From Clostridiales bacterium NK3B98 (lineage in GTDB: Bacteria > Bacillota > Clostridia > Oscillospirales > Oscillospiraceae): DNA of 34,114 bases. This document shows positions 24,488 through 31,487 of this stretch, in pieces. Location: assembly GCA_000421005.1 (NCBI GenBank), contig ATWA01000024.1, forward strand, positions 1 to 34,114. The letters are read 5' to 3'. The notes under the pieces are model-generated. The model had not been told where the DNA came from and searched no databases. It saw only the letters and a program-made list of their open reading frames with translations. Position 1 is the stretch's first letter; every line of letters begins with the position of its first letter. The position numbers and the translations under genes were made by a program.

Positions 24488-24582
24488 GAAAAAGGCGCTG
24501 CCGAAAAGCGGCTCCGTCCAATAGACAGTTTTAGTTTAAACTAAGAAACCGCTACTTGGCCGAGTGGCGGTTTCTGCTTTTC
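24488..24582 (+). ncRNA. Probable short antisense RNA (antitoxin-type)
   Basis: The RNA of about 95 nt is bounded by the perfect promoter and the hairpin terminator at 24544-24581. Its only ATG (24485-24487 region) opens a 12-codon frame without a ribosome site, so it looks non-coding. Its 3' part is antisense to the last ten codons of the 27-residue peptide gene on the other strand. Its 5' part (24492-24518, AAGGCGCTGCC...GCGGCTCCGTC) closely matches the leader of the peptide mRNA in the same sense. A role as antitoxin RNA is inference from layout. Confidence 0.65.
24543..24581. terminator. Shared bidirectional terminator of the convergent RNAs
   Basis: AGAAACCGCTAC (24544-24555) pairs with GTGGCGGTTTCT (24564-24575), 12 bp with one wobble, followed on the plus strand by GCTTTT. 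On the minus strand the run-out is TTTCTTAGTTT. A perfect palindrome TTAGTTTAAACTAA lies next to it (24531-24544). The hairpin overlaps the 3' codons of the peptide gene. Confidence 0.75.
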
Positions 24583-24635
24583 ACGGTGACGGTAATCGTG
24601 TATTTCCATACATGAAACGTCAATGTAATCGGCAT
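24552..24635 (-). CDS. 27-residue basic peptide, candidate type I toxin
   Basis: ATG at 24635 is preceded at 7 nt by a strong GGGAGG and opens a 27-codon frame ending in TAG. The peptide begins MPITLTFHVW, continues KYTITVTV (alternating Thr and hydrophobic residues, a beta-strand pattern), and ends with the basic tail KSRNRHSAK. I do not recognise the family. Its own consensus promoter lies at 24714-24742, its leader hides the ribosome site in a hairpin, and a convergent RNA overlaps its 3' end. All three are features of type I toxin genes. A toxic function is inference. The peptide could also be a leader or signal peptide. Confidence 0.68.
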   Translation of the reverse strand: MPITLTFHVWKYTITVTVKSRNRHSAK

Positions 24636-24643
24636 AATAGCAC

Positions 24644-24657
24644 CTCCCTTCCGGGAG
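24644..24657 (-). promoter_or_regulatory. Hairpin hiding the peptide's ribosome site
   Basis: On the minus strand CTCCC GGAA GGGAG forms a 5-bp GC-rich stem capped by a GNRA-type tetraloop. The 3' arm is most of the Shine-Dalgarno sequence, so translation should be held down until the stem opens. Confidence 0.68.
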
Positions 24658-24713
24658 TGTGACGGAACCGCCTTTTTGCGCTTGGCAACGCCTTACCCTT
24701 GCGGGCAAAATCC

Positions 24714-24742
24714 ATTTTACAAAAACAGTCAAGTTTTGTCAA
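24714..24742 (-). promoter_or_regulatory. Promoter of the peptide mRNA
   Basis: On the minus strand, TTGACA (24737-24742) and TAAAAT (24714-24719) are 17 nt apart. The start would be near 24707, giving a leader of about 70 nt and an mRNA of about 165 nt ending at the shared terminator. Confidence 0.82.
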
Positions 24743-24768
24743 TCATAAAGGATGCGCACACTAAAACA

Positions 24769-24791
24769 CCGCCCTTCGGCGGGATTTTTTT
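24769..24791 (+). terminator. Terminator hairpin CCGCC/GGCGG
   Basis: CCGCC CTTC GGCGG is followed by GATTTTTTT on the plus strand. It would stop rightward transcription from the thiolase or the antisense RNA before the repeat element and prmA. Confidence 0.72.
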
Positions 24792-24796
24792 CTTTG

Positions 24797-25029
24797 TGGT
24801 TATCCATTTGAGTCAGCTTGGGGACGCTCCCCCAGTCACTTCGTGACAGCCCCCTCCCAGAGGGGGCCATTGGCAAAGACAGAAGACAAACAGGTTTTGC
24901 CAAAGCCTCCCTCCTAGAGGGAGGTGCCCCGAAGGGGCGGAGGGAGTCCTCCCTCCCCGAGGGAGCTGTCACGGCAAAGCCGTGACTGAGGGAGTCGGGC
25001 TGTCATCGAAGCTGACTGGGGGAGTCCCC
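24797..25029. mobile_element. MITE-like element D, running into prmA
   Basis: The left end TGGTTATCCATTTGAGTCAG matches the termini of elements A and B, but no right terminus is visible. The interior is the palindromic set shared with C and E (CCCCCAGTCAC, GAGGGGGCC, GGCAAAGACAG...CAAACAG, CTCCCTCCTAGAGGGAG, TCACGGCAAAGCCGTGA). It ends with an inverted copy of its own start (GAAGCTGACTGGGGGAGTCC), which lies inside the 3' end of prmA. Confidence 0.72.
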
Positions 25030-25995
25030 GCGTTTTGCCGCAAAAAACACCCATCCCTCCCGCTCACGGCGCTCCAAAATGGCGTAGCCGTGGTCGGTGA
25101 GGGTTTTTTCTACGTCTGCTGCCCGATGCTGGATGATGCCGGAGGTGAGGAACACCCCCTCCGGGGCGAGAAACTCCCCCACAAAGGGCACCAGCGGAAT
25201 AATCACGTCCGCAATGATGTTCGCCAGCACCAGCTCATACTGCCCGGCAAGGCGGGCTCTCAGTCCGGTATCATGGACAATATCCCCCGTCTCGGTGCGG
25301 AAGGTGTCCGAAATGCCGTTGAACCCGGCATTTTCCAGCGCCACCCGTCCCGCTTTGGGGTCAATGTCGCAGCCCACTGCCTGCTCTGCCCCCAGCAGCA
25401 GGGCGGCAATGGAGAGAATGCCGCTGCCGGTGCCCAAATCCAGCACCCGGTCTCCCGGCTTCACATACCGCTCCACCCCTTCCAGACACAGCCGGGTGGT
25501 GCCGTGGGAGCCGGTGCCGAAAATCAGACCGGGGTTGAGGTAAACCGGGGTACGCCCCTTGGGAATCTCCATGCCCCGCATCCACTCCGGCACGATAAAC
25601 AGCCGTTCCCCCACCGGGAAGGGCTGATAGTATTTCTGCCAGTTGTGGGCCCAGTCCTCCTCCTGCATGGAGACGGTGGACACCGCCAGCGTCCCGGCCT
25701 CCCGTCCCAGTCTCTCCCGGAATGCCTCCAATCCGGAGCGCACGTCCTCCAGACGGACATGACCGTCCTCGTCGTCGGTGACGTAGAACTTCACCCGGGA
25801 CACCCCCCGGAGGGACTGCTTCAAATCCTCATCCACGTCGTCCCAGCTTGGGGCGTTCTCGTCCTCGAACTGTTCCAAATCCCGCTCATCCTCCAGCACC
25901 AGACCCACAATGCCCCGGGCGGTGAGGTAGGCGGCCACGTCCTCCAGAGCGTCGGACACCGTGTCGATGGAAACCTCCAGCCAAATCTGTTCCAT
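25003..25995 (-). CDS. prmA: Ribosomal protein L11 methyltransferase
   Basis: The 330-residue protein has an N-terminal L11-recognition domain (1-110) and a SAM domain with VYLNPGLIFGTGSHGTTRLCL, VLDLGTGSGILSIAALLLGA, GCDIDPKA and LVLANIIADVI (the NPPF-like motif position). It trimethylates L11 of the 50S subunit. The family usually ends near WVFFAAK; here eight further residues (RGDSPSQLR region) and the stop come from repeat element D. ATG at 25995 follows GAGAGG at about 9 nt. It is usually next to dnaJ or rsmE, but not here. Confidence 0.93.
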   Translation of the reverse strand: MEQIWLEVSIDTVSDALEDVAAYLTARGIVGLVLEDERDLEQFEDENAPSWDDVDEDLKQSLRGVSRVKFYVTDDEDGHVRLEDVRSGLEAFRERLGREAGTLAVSTVSMQEEDWAHNWQKYYQPFPVGERLFIVPEWMRGMEIPKGRTPVYLNPGLIFGTGSHGTTRLCLEGVERYVKPGDRVLDLGTGSGILSIAALLLGAEQAVGCDIDPKAGRVALENAGFNGISDTFRTETGDIVHDTGLRARLAGQYELVLANIIADVIIPLVPFVGEFLAPEGVFLTSGIIQHRAADVEKTLTDHGYAILERREREGWVFFAAKRGDSPSQLR

Positions 25996-26034
25996 AGTCA
26001 AAACCTCTCAATTTTTCCAGATTTTTTCCCTATC

Positions 26035-26063
26035 AGCATACCTGAAAAAGGAATGGATTGCAA
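26035..26063 (-). promoter_or_regulatory. Possible prmA promoter
   Basis: On the minus strand, TTGCAA (26058-26063), a 17-nt spacer and TATGCT (26035-26040) lie 40 bp before the prmA start. Confidence 0.55.
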
Positions 26064-26110
26064 CCGGAATCGCAAAATAGGACAGAACATGATTGAAGGA
26101 GGAAGAGACT

Positions 26111-26599
26111 ATGGAGTTTTCCAACGAGACCGCCCTGCTCAACGAAATCTATCAGGGTGCCATGATGGGGGTGGAGTCCATCTCCCGGCTGCTGCCCAAG
26201 GTGCGCAACGCCGCCTTTCGCTCCGACCTGCAAACCCAGAACGACCAGTACAACGCCACCGCAAAACAGGCGGAGCAGGAGCTGGCAAAAAGCGGCAAAT
26301 GTCCCCAGCCCCTGTCCCATCAGCAGCTTTTGGCGCTGGAGGCGGGGCTGTGGTGCAAGACAGCCATGAATCAGGAGACCTCCCATCTGGCAAAGCTGAT
26401 GATTGAGGGCAGCAATATGGGCATTCTCACCCTCACCGGGATTTTGAACAGCTACGGCAGCCCCAAGGACAACCCCGCCCAGAGCCAGACCGAGGCGCAG
26501 TTCGCCCAAAACGCCAACAATCCCGCCATTGCTCTGGCAAGGGAGACCATTCAGCATGAGCGGGATAATATTGACCGGTTGAAAGTGTATTTGCAGTGA
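26111..26599 (+). CDS. Predicted four-helix (ferritin-like/DUF2383-type) protein
   Basis: The 162-residue protein appears entirely helical: four segments at about 5-32, 35-64, 74-112 and 130-162, rich in Gln, Asn and Ala, with a helix-breaking stretch GSPKDNPAQSQ before the last. The pattern (ALLNEIYQGAMMGVESISRLLPKV; CKTAMNQETSHLAKLMIEGSNMGI) resembles small ferritin-like bundles such as DUF2383 or spore-coat-associated proteins. The family is not certain, and there are no obvious metal-ligand EXXH pairs. ATG at 26111 follows GGAGG at 8 nt. It is divergent from prmA. Confidence 0.65.
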   Translation: MEFSNETALLNEIYQGAMMGVESISRLLPKVRNAAFRSDLQTQNDQYNATAKQAEQELAKSGKCPQPLSHQQLLALEAGLWCKTAMNQETSHLAKLMIEGSNMGILTLTGILNSYGSPKDNPAQSQTEAQFAQNANNPAIALARETIQHERDNIDRLKVYLQ

Positions 26600-26610
26600 G
26601 GAAGCTCACA

Positions 26611-26637
26611 TAGGGGTGTGGCAAGCCGCACCCCTAC
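26611..26637 (-). repeat. REP-like palindrome, copy 3
   Basis: On the minus strand this carries the same 25-base GTAGGGGTGCGG...CCACACCCC sequence as 11709 and 19215, twelve bases after a stop codon. Confidence 0.82.
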
Positions 26638-26665
26638 GGGGTTGCACTGCATTTTCGTTTCCGTT

Positions 26666-26692
26666 GTAGGGGCGCGGCTTGCCGCGCCCTTT
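26666..26692 (+). repeat. REP-like palindrome, variant copy 4
   Basis: GTAGGGGCGCGG CTTG CCGCGCCC keeps the GTAG foot and loop but has compensating T to C and A to G changes in the arms. With copy 3 in opposite orientation 29 bp away it forms a BIME-like pair. A decayed copy (GGTAAGCCGCACTCCT) follows near 26719. The rest of 26600-26804 is C-rich and shows no gene. Confidence 0.72.
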
Positions 26693-26804
26693 CCATTCCT
26701 GCCCCATGCTGCAGGGGATATGGTAAGCCGCACTCCTGGGACCCCCTCTGTCAGTTTCCACAACTCCCTCCCCTTCCCCGCCCCTTCTTTCAGCCCTTCC
26801 ACCC

Positions 26805-26833
26805 TTGCAAGTACATCAATTGTGTGATACACT
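26805..26833 (+). promoter_or_regulatory. Possible putP promoter
   Basis: TTGCAA (26805-26810), a 17-nt spacer and TACACT (26828-26833) lie 34 bp before the putP start. Confidence 0.5.
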
Positions 26834-26867
26834 AAAGCGATAAAAAGGAAGAAAGAGAGGTGCCCTC

Positions 26868-28403
26868 ATGACGAGAGAACAAATCTGCATCATGATCTCA
26901 ATTGTGCTCTATTTGGGCTTTATGCTCTATCTGGGAGCCAGATACTCCAAAACCACCAAGGACAGCGCCCACTTCTATCTGGGCGGCCGGGTGCTGGGCC
27001 CCTATGTGGTGGCCATGAGCGCCGAGGCGTCGGATATGTCCTCCTGGCTGCTGCTGGGTCTGCCCGGCGTGGCCTACTTCTCCGGCATCTGCGAGCCCTT
27101 CTGGACGGCGCTGGGGCTGGGCTTGGGTACATACGCCAACTGGCTGATTGTGGCAAAGCGTCTGCGCTACTACTCCGAGGAGGTGGAGGCGGTCACCGTC
27201 CCCTCCTTCTTCAGCAAGCGCTTCGGGGGCAACCCGCTGCTGCTGGTGGTGTCCGCTGCGGTGATTGTGGTCTTTTTCATCCCCTACACCGCCTCCGGCT
27301 TCAACGCCTGCGGCACTCTGTTCTCCTCCCTGTTTGGCATTGACTACTTTACCGCCATGATAATCTCCGCCGTGGTCATTGTGGCCTATACCGCCATGGG
27401 CGGCTTCAACGCCGCCTCCACCACCGACTTTATCCAGTCCATCGTCATGTCCATCGCCCTGATTATCGTGCTGTGCTTTGGCGTGAGCGTGGCCGGGGGC
27501 GTGGGCGTGGTCAGCGATCACGTCAGCTCCCTCAACGGCTATCTCTCCCTGTCCACCGCCTTTGACCCGGCCACCGCCTCCCCGGTATCCTACGGCGGGG
27601 CGCTGGGCATTGCCTCCACGCTGGCCTGGGGTCTGGGCTACTTCGGTATGCCCCACATCCTGCTCCGGTTCATGGCCATCCGCAACCCGGAGGAGATCAA
27701 GGTCTCCCGCCGGGTGGGCACTGTGTGGGTGTTCATCGCCATGGCTGTGGCGGTGTGCATCGGCATGATCGGTCTGACCATGAGCCATGTGGGTGCTATT
27801 GCGGATCTGGGCTACAACGGCACCACCTCCTCTCAGCGGGTCATCATCTACATTGCCAACCTGCTGGCCACCCACGGCATTTTCCCCGCCCTGCTGGCAG
27901 GCGTGGTCATGGCAGGTATTCTGGCCTGCACCATGTCCACCTGCGACAGTCAGCTTCTGGCCGCCTCCTCCTCCGTGTCCGAGGACATTTTGCAGGGGGT
28001 ATTCGGGCTGGATCTGTCCATCGGCGCTTCTCTGGTGATTGCCCGTACCACGCTGGTACTGATTGCCGTGGGTGCCGCCTTCTGGGCACGGGAAGAGGGC
28101 AGCGTGTTCACCATCGTCTCCTTTGCCTGGGCGGGCTTTGGCGCTGCTTTCGGCCCGGTGATGCTCTGCGCCCTGTTCTGGAAGCGCACCACCGCTGCGG
28201 GAGCGGTTGCCGGTATGATCGGCGGCGGCGGCATGGTCTTCTTCTGGAAGTATGTCATTGCCCCCATGGGCGGCATTCTCTCCATCTATGAGCTGCTCCC
28301 CGCCTTTGTGTTTGGCCTGATTCTCACCGTGGTGGTCAGTCTGGTCACCCCTGCACCTGACCAGAAGGTGATGAAGGCGTTTGAGGCTGTTGCGGGTAAA
28401 TAA
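26868..28403 (+). CDS. putP: Sodium:proline symporter, SSS family
   Basis: The 511-residue membrane protein of the sodium:solute symporter family has about 13 membrane segments. The PutP pattern is clear: YLGGRVLGPYVVAMSAEASDMSSWLLLGLPG (helix 2, sodium and proline sites), the repeat FNAASTTDFIQS, and GILACTMSTCDSQLLAASSSVSEDI with the Ser/Thr pair of the Na2 site. It imports proline with sodium, as nutrient or osmolyte; other solutes are possible within the family. GAGAGGTG precedes the ATG. A repeat element starts three bases after its stop and separates it from the shared terminator at 28623. Confidence 0.92.
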   Translation: MTREQICIMISIVLYLGFMLYLGARYSKTTKDSAHFYLGGRVLGPYVVAMSAEASDMSSWLLLGLPGVAYFSGICEPFWTALGLGLGTYANWLIVAKRLRYYSEEVEAVTVPSFFSKRFGGNPLLLVVSAAVIVVFFIPYTASGFNACGTLFSSLFGIDYFTAMIISAVVIVAYTAMGGFNAASTTDFIQSIVMSIALIIVLCFGVSVAGGVGVVSDHVSSLNGYLSLSTAFDPATASPVSYGGALGIASTLAWGLGYFGMPHILLRFMAIRNPEEIKVSRRVGTVWVFIAMAVAVCIGMIGLTMSHVGAIADLGYNGTTSSQRVIIYIANLLATHGIFPALLAGVVMAGILACTMSTCDSQLLAASSSVSEDILQGVFGLDLSIGASLVIARTTLVLIAVGAAFWAREEGSVFTIVSFAWAGFGAAFGPVMLCALFWKRTTAAGAVAGMIGGGGMVFFWKYVIAPMGGILSIYELLPAFVFGLILTVVVSLVTPAPDQKVMKAFEAVAGK

Positions 28404-28405
28404 AC

Positions 28406-28610
28406 TGGTTATCATTTAAGTCAGCTTGGGGGACTCCCCCAGTCAGCTTCGCTGACAGCCCCCTCTGGGAGGGGGCCTTTGGCAAGGACGGAAGTCAAAC
28501 AGGTCTCGCCAGTGCCTCCCTCCTAGAGGGAGGTGTCACCGCCGTAGGCGGTGACGGAGGGAGCCGACGGAGGGAGCCGATATTGCACTGACTGAGTTAA
28601 CTGATAACCA
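28406..28610. mobile_element. MITE-like element C
   Basis: The 205-bp element starts TGGTTATCATTTAAGTCAG and ends TGATAACCA, an imperfect terminal inverted repeat of the same family as A, B and D. The interior is the palindromic set of D and [72 protein letters not shown]. It sits directly between the putP stop codon and the terminator. At most 3 bp (AAC) of flanking duplication is seen. Confidence 0.78.
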
Positions 28611-28622
28611 ACTTATCCTATG

Positions 28623-28659
28623 AAAAAAGCTGTCATGGCTGAGCCATGGCAGCTTTTTT
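28623..28659. terminator. Bidirectional terminator between putP and aroK
   Basis: AAAAAAGCTGTCATGGCT and AGCCATGGCAGCTTTTTT pair over 18 bp with one wobble and have a T run on both strands. It serves the convergent putP and aro transcripts. Confidence 0.9.
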
Positions 28660-28704
28660 GTCTGTGTGGGAATAAGCGAATGTGGAACAGGCAGGGACAA
28701 TTCA

Positions 28705-29214
28705 TCACAGGGCGGAAGCTGCGTTTTTCCAGACCGCCAGCACCTTGGCCGCCGTGTCCGTCTTGATGGGCTCGCTGTCCACGATGTAATCCGCCTTTGC
28801 ACGGTAGATGGGGTCACGCTGTTCAAACTTGCGGAAGAAATCCTCTCTGCCGCCCCGGGCCAGAGGACGGTTGCGCAGCTTCTCCGGGCGGTAGATTTCC
28901 TCCACCGGGCGGTTCAGATAGACCACGATCCCTGTCTCCTTCAAAAGGTCGATGCTCTCCTCCCGCAGGGGCAGACCGCCGCCGCAGGCGATCACCAGAT
29001 TGCTCTGGTTTTTCAGCTCCCGGCAAAGCTCCGTCTCCAGCGCCCGGAAATAGTCCTCCCCGTGCTGGGCAAAGATGCGAGCCACTGTCATGCCGGTGCG
29101 CTCCTGAATCAGGTGATCCGTGTCCACCGATCTCACCCCCGCAAGCTCCCCCACCAGTCTGGCGCAGGTGCTCTTGCCGCAGCCCATCATGCCGATCAGA
29201 ACCAGATTTTTCAT
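28705..29214 (-). CDS. aroK: Shikimate kinase
   Basis: The 169-residue P-loop kinase has GMMGCGKST near the N-terminus (7-15), DTDHLIQ (shikimate and Mg binding), FRALETEL, ACGGGLP and the lid RPLARGG. It phosphorylates shikimate at O3, two steps before chorismate. ATG at 29214 has AAGGAGGG at 6 nt and fits the family N-terminus MKNLVLIG; an extension to 29253 overlaps pheA. It is the last gene of the operon, 16 bp after pheA. Confidence 0.93.
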   Translation of the reverse strand: MKNLVLIGMMGCGKSTCARLVGELAGVRSVDTDHLIQERTGMTVARIFAQHGEDYFRALETELCRELKNQSNLVIACGGGLPLREESIDLLKETGIVVYLNRPVEEIYRPEKLRNRPLARGGREDFFRKFEQRDPIYRAKADYIVDSEPIKTDTAAKVLAVWKNAASAL

Positions 29215-29230
29215 GTCAAGCCCTCCTTTT

Positions 29231-30397
29231 TTACACAGCGTCATGGTCACCAAGATTTGCCTTGTAATTGCCTACAATGCGAAATTCCCCGGTGGTCTGT
29301 TCCAGCTCCCGGAGAACAGCGTCCATACCCTCGGCCCGTAAGTCCCCGGTGAACTCCACATAGAACTGATACTCCCACCGCCGCCCCGGCAGGGGACGGG
29401 ATTCCAGCTTCACCAGATTCAGGTCATTCACCGCAAAGATGGTGAGTATCTCATGCAGAGAGCCGCTCTGATGGGGCAGGGTAAACACGGCGGTGATTTT
29501 GTCCCGCCCCTGCCGCAGCTCCGGCACCTTGCGGATGACGGCGAAACGGGTGTAGTTCTCCTGATTGTGGTTGGTGCCCTCCACCAAAATCTCCAGACCG
29601 TACACCGCCGCCGCCCGTGCGGAACAGATGGCGGCTTTCGTCCTGTCCCCGCTGTCCCGGACAAATTTGGCGCTGCCCGCCGTGTCCAGCAAGGGCACTC
29701 TCGTCCAGTCCGGGTGGGCGTCCAGAAAGCGGTCAGACTGGAACAGCCCCTGCTCGTGGGAGTAGACGGTTTTGATGTCCTCCAGCCTTGCCCCCGGCAA
29801 AGCCATGAGACAGTGATGCACCCGGACAGTGGTCTCCCCCACCATATAAAAGCCATACCTCCCCATCAGGTCATGCACCTGACGGATGGCTCCGGTGGTG
29901 GAGTTCTCGATGGGGAGAACGGCGTAGTCCGCCTCGTCCCGCTCCAGCGCCACAAAGGAGTCCTCAAAGTGGCTGAGACCCCGGCTGTCCACATCCTCTC
30001 CGAAAAAACGGATGGCCGCCGCCTCGCTGTACGCCCCGGGCATTCCCTGATAGACCACCCGGGGACGCTCCACCGGGGGGTAGACGATGGAGAAGGGGTC
30101 GCAAACCCCCTGCTCCCGGGCTCCCTCCCCCTGCATCACCCGGCGCTGACGCTCCCGGGAGAGGGCCATCAGGCTCTGGTACAGCCTGGCCAGCTCAGAT
30201 CGTTCCTCCGGGGTATCCACCAGTGCGGTTTTGGCGGCAATCACCGCCCGCTCCCGCTCCGGGTCAAGGACAGGGAGGTGGTGTTGGATTTTATATTCCG
30301 CCACCTGCTCGGCCACCTGCATACGCTGACGGAACAGCTCCACCAGCTCAGCGTCGATGGCGTCAATGGATTGGCGGAGGGATGATAAGTCTTTCAT
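29231..30397 (-). CDS. pheA: Bifunctional chorismate mutase/prephenate dehydratase (P-protein)
   Basis: The 388-residue fusion has an AroQ-type chorismate mutase (1-90, LRQSIDAIDAELVELFRQRM), prephenate dehydratase (about 112-290, with GAYSEAAAIRFFG and the catalytic NYTRFAVI) and a C-terminal ACT domain (about 300-380) with GSLHEIL and ESRPLPGRRWEY, the phenylalanine-binding site. It turns chorismate into phenylpyruvate and should be feedback-inhibited by phenylalanine. AAGGAG precedes the ATG at 6 nt. Gene order places it after aroC, the producer of its substrate. Confidence 0.95.
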   Translation of the reverse strand: MKDLSSLRQSIDAIDAELVELFRQRMQVAEQVAEYKIQHHLPVLDPERERAVIAAKTALVDTPEERSELARLYQSLMALSRERQRRVMQGEGAREQGVCDPFSIVYPPVERPRVVYQGMPGAYSEAAAIRFFGEDVDSRGLSHFEDSFVALERDEADYAVLPIENSTTGAIRQVHDLMGRYGFYMVGETTVRVHHCLMALPGARLEDIKTVYSHEQGLFQSDRFLDAHPDWTRVPLLDTAGSAKFVRDSGDRTKAAICSARAAAVYGLEILVEGTNHNQENYTRFAVIRKVPELRQGRDKITAVFTLPHQSGSLHEILTIFAVNDLNLVKLESRPLPGRRWEYQFYVEFTGDLRAEGMDAVLRELEQTTGEFRIVGNYKANLGDHDAV

Positions 30398-30425
30398 GTG
30401 GTTCTCCTTGGGTGAGGGACACCCC

Positions 30426-31487
30426 TCAAATATCCATAACCTCGCAAACCGCCAGCGCCGCCGCCGCCTCGATCACCGGCACCGCCCGCTGGACGATGCA
30501 GGGGTCGTGGCGGCCCTTGACGGTGATGGTGGCATTGGTCCAGTTCTCCAAATCCACCGTCTGCTGCTCTCTGGCAATGCTGGCCGTGGGGCGCATCGCC
30601 ACCTCAAACACCAGCGGCAGACCGTTGGTGATGCCCCCGTTGATACCGCCGGAGTGGTTGGTGTCAGACACCACCTCTCCCATGCGCATTCTCAGGGAAT
30701 CGTTGGCCTGGCTGCCCCGGAGACAGGCGAAGCCGAAGCCGTCCCCAAAGCCGATGGCCTTCACCCCGGGCACAGCAAAGACGTGCCGGGACACAATACC
30801 CTCTACGTTCTCTCCCAAGTCCGGAGCGCCCATCCCGGCGGGCAGCCCGGTGACGGCGCACTCAATGGTGCCGCCTACGCTGTCCCCCTCTGATTTGGCC
30901 TTCAAAATCTCCGCCTGCATTTCCTCGCCCCGCTCCTTCCACAGCACGGGAAACGCCATCCGGTTCAGCTCCCGTAAAAGAGACGGGGTGAGGGGCTTTT
31001 CCCGGTTGGCAAAGGGCAAATCCTCAATACCCCCAATGCTGCGGATGTGCGCGCCGATGGTAATGCCCTCGGCGGCGAGAATCTGCTTGGCAACCGCCCC
31101 GGCAAACACCAGCGGGGCGGTGAGCCGCCCGGAGAAGTGCCCCCCTCCCCGGTGGTCAGCGCAGCCCTGATACCGCATAAAGCCGGTGTAGTCGGCGTGA
31201 CCGGGACGGGGATAGCGGCGAACATCGTCATAGTCCCCGCTGTGCTGGTCGGTGTTGGCAATCATGGCGCAGAGGGGTGTTCCGGTGGTCTGCCCCTCAA
31301 ACAGTCCGGAGAGGATTTCCGGCACGTCCTTCTCCCGCCGGGCGGTGGCAAGAGGGCTGTTTCCCGGGGCACGGCGTGCCATCTCCCGGGCAATTTCCTC
31401 CATGTCCAGCGCAATGCCGCTGGGCAGGTCCTGTATCACCACCCCAATGGCAGGGCCGTGGGACTCTCCGAAAATGGTGTATCTCAT
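30426..31487 (-). CDS. aroC: Chorismate synthase
   Basis: The 353-residue protein begins MRYTIFGESHGPAIGVVI and has RRAPGNSPLATARREKD, RPGHADYTG, GGGHFSGRLTAP and a C-terminal DPCIVQRAVPVIEA. It removes phosphate from EPSP to give chorismate using reduced FMN. ATG at 31487 overlaps the aroA stop by four bases (ATGA); the upstream extension to 31562 lies in aroA and is rejected. Whether it has its own flavin reductase activity cannot be told; no fused reductase domain is present. Confidence 0.95.
   Translation of the reverse strand: MRYTIFGESHGPAIGVVIQDLPSGIALDMEEIAREMARRAPGNSPLATARREKDVPEILSGLFEGQTTGTPLCAMIANTDQHSGDYDDVRRYPRPGHADYTGFMRYQGCADHRGGGHFSGRLTAPLVFAGAVAKQILAAEGITIGAHIRSIGGIEDLPFANREKPLTPSLLRELNRMAFPVLWKERGEEMQAEILKAKSEGDSVGGTIECAVTGLPAGMGAPDLGENVEGIVSRHVFAVPGVKAIGFGDGFGFACLRGSQANDSLRMRMGEVVSDTNHSGGINGGITNGLPLVFEVAMRPTASIAREQQTVDLENWTNATITVKGRHDPCIVQRAVPVIEAAAALAVCEVMDI

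Noticed and set aside
24216-24521. 101-residue minus-strand ORF overlapping the thiolase 3' end
   Set aside because: It has no ribosome site, crosses a terminator-like hairpin and is antisense to conserved coding sequence.
24541-24732. 63-residue minus-strand ORF overlapping the 27-residue peptide in another frame
   Set aside because: Its start lies upstream of the -10 of the only promoter there, it has no ribosome site, and its sequence shows no domain. The 27-codon frame has the strong GGGAGG.
24800-25030. CRISPR array
   Set aside because: The repeated hairpins in this and similar regions are palindromic and irregular, with no evenly spaced direct repeats and unique spacers, and no cas genes are present.
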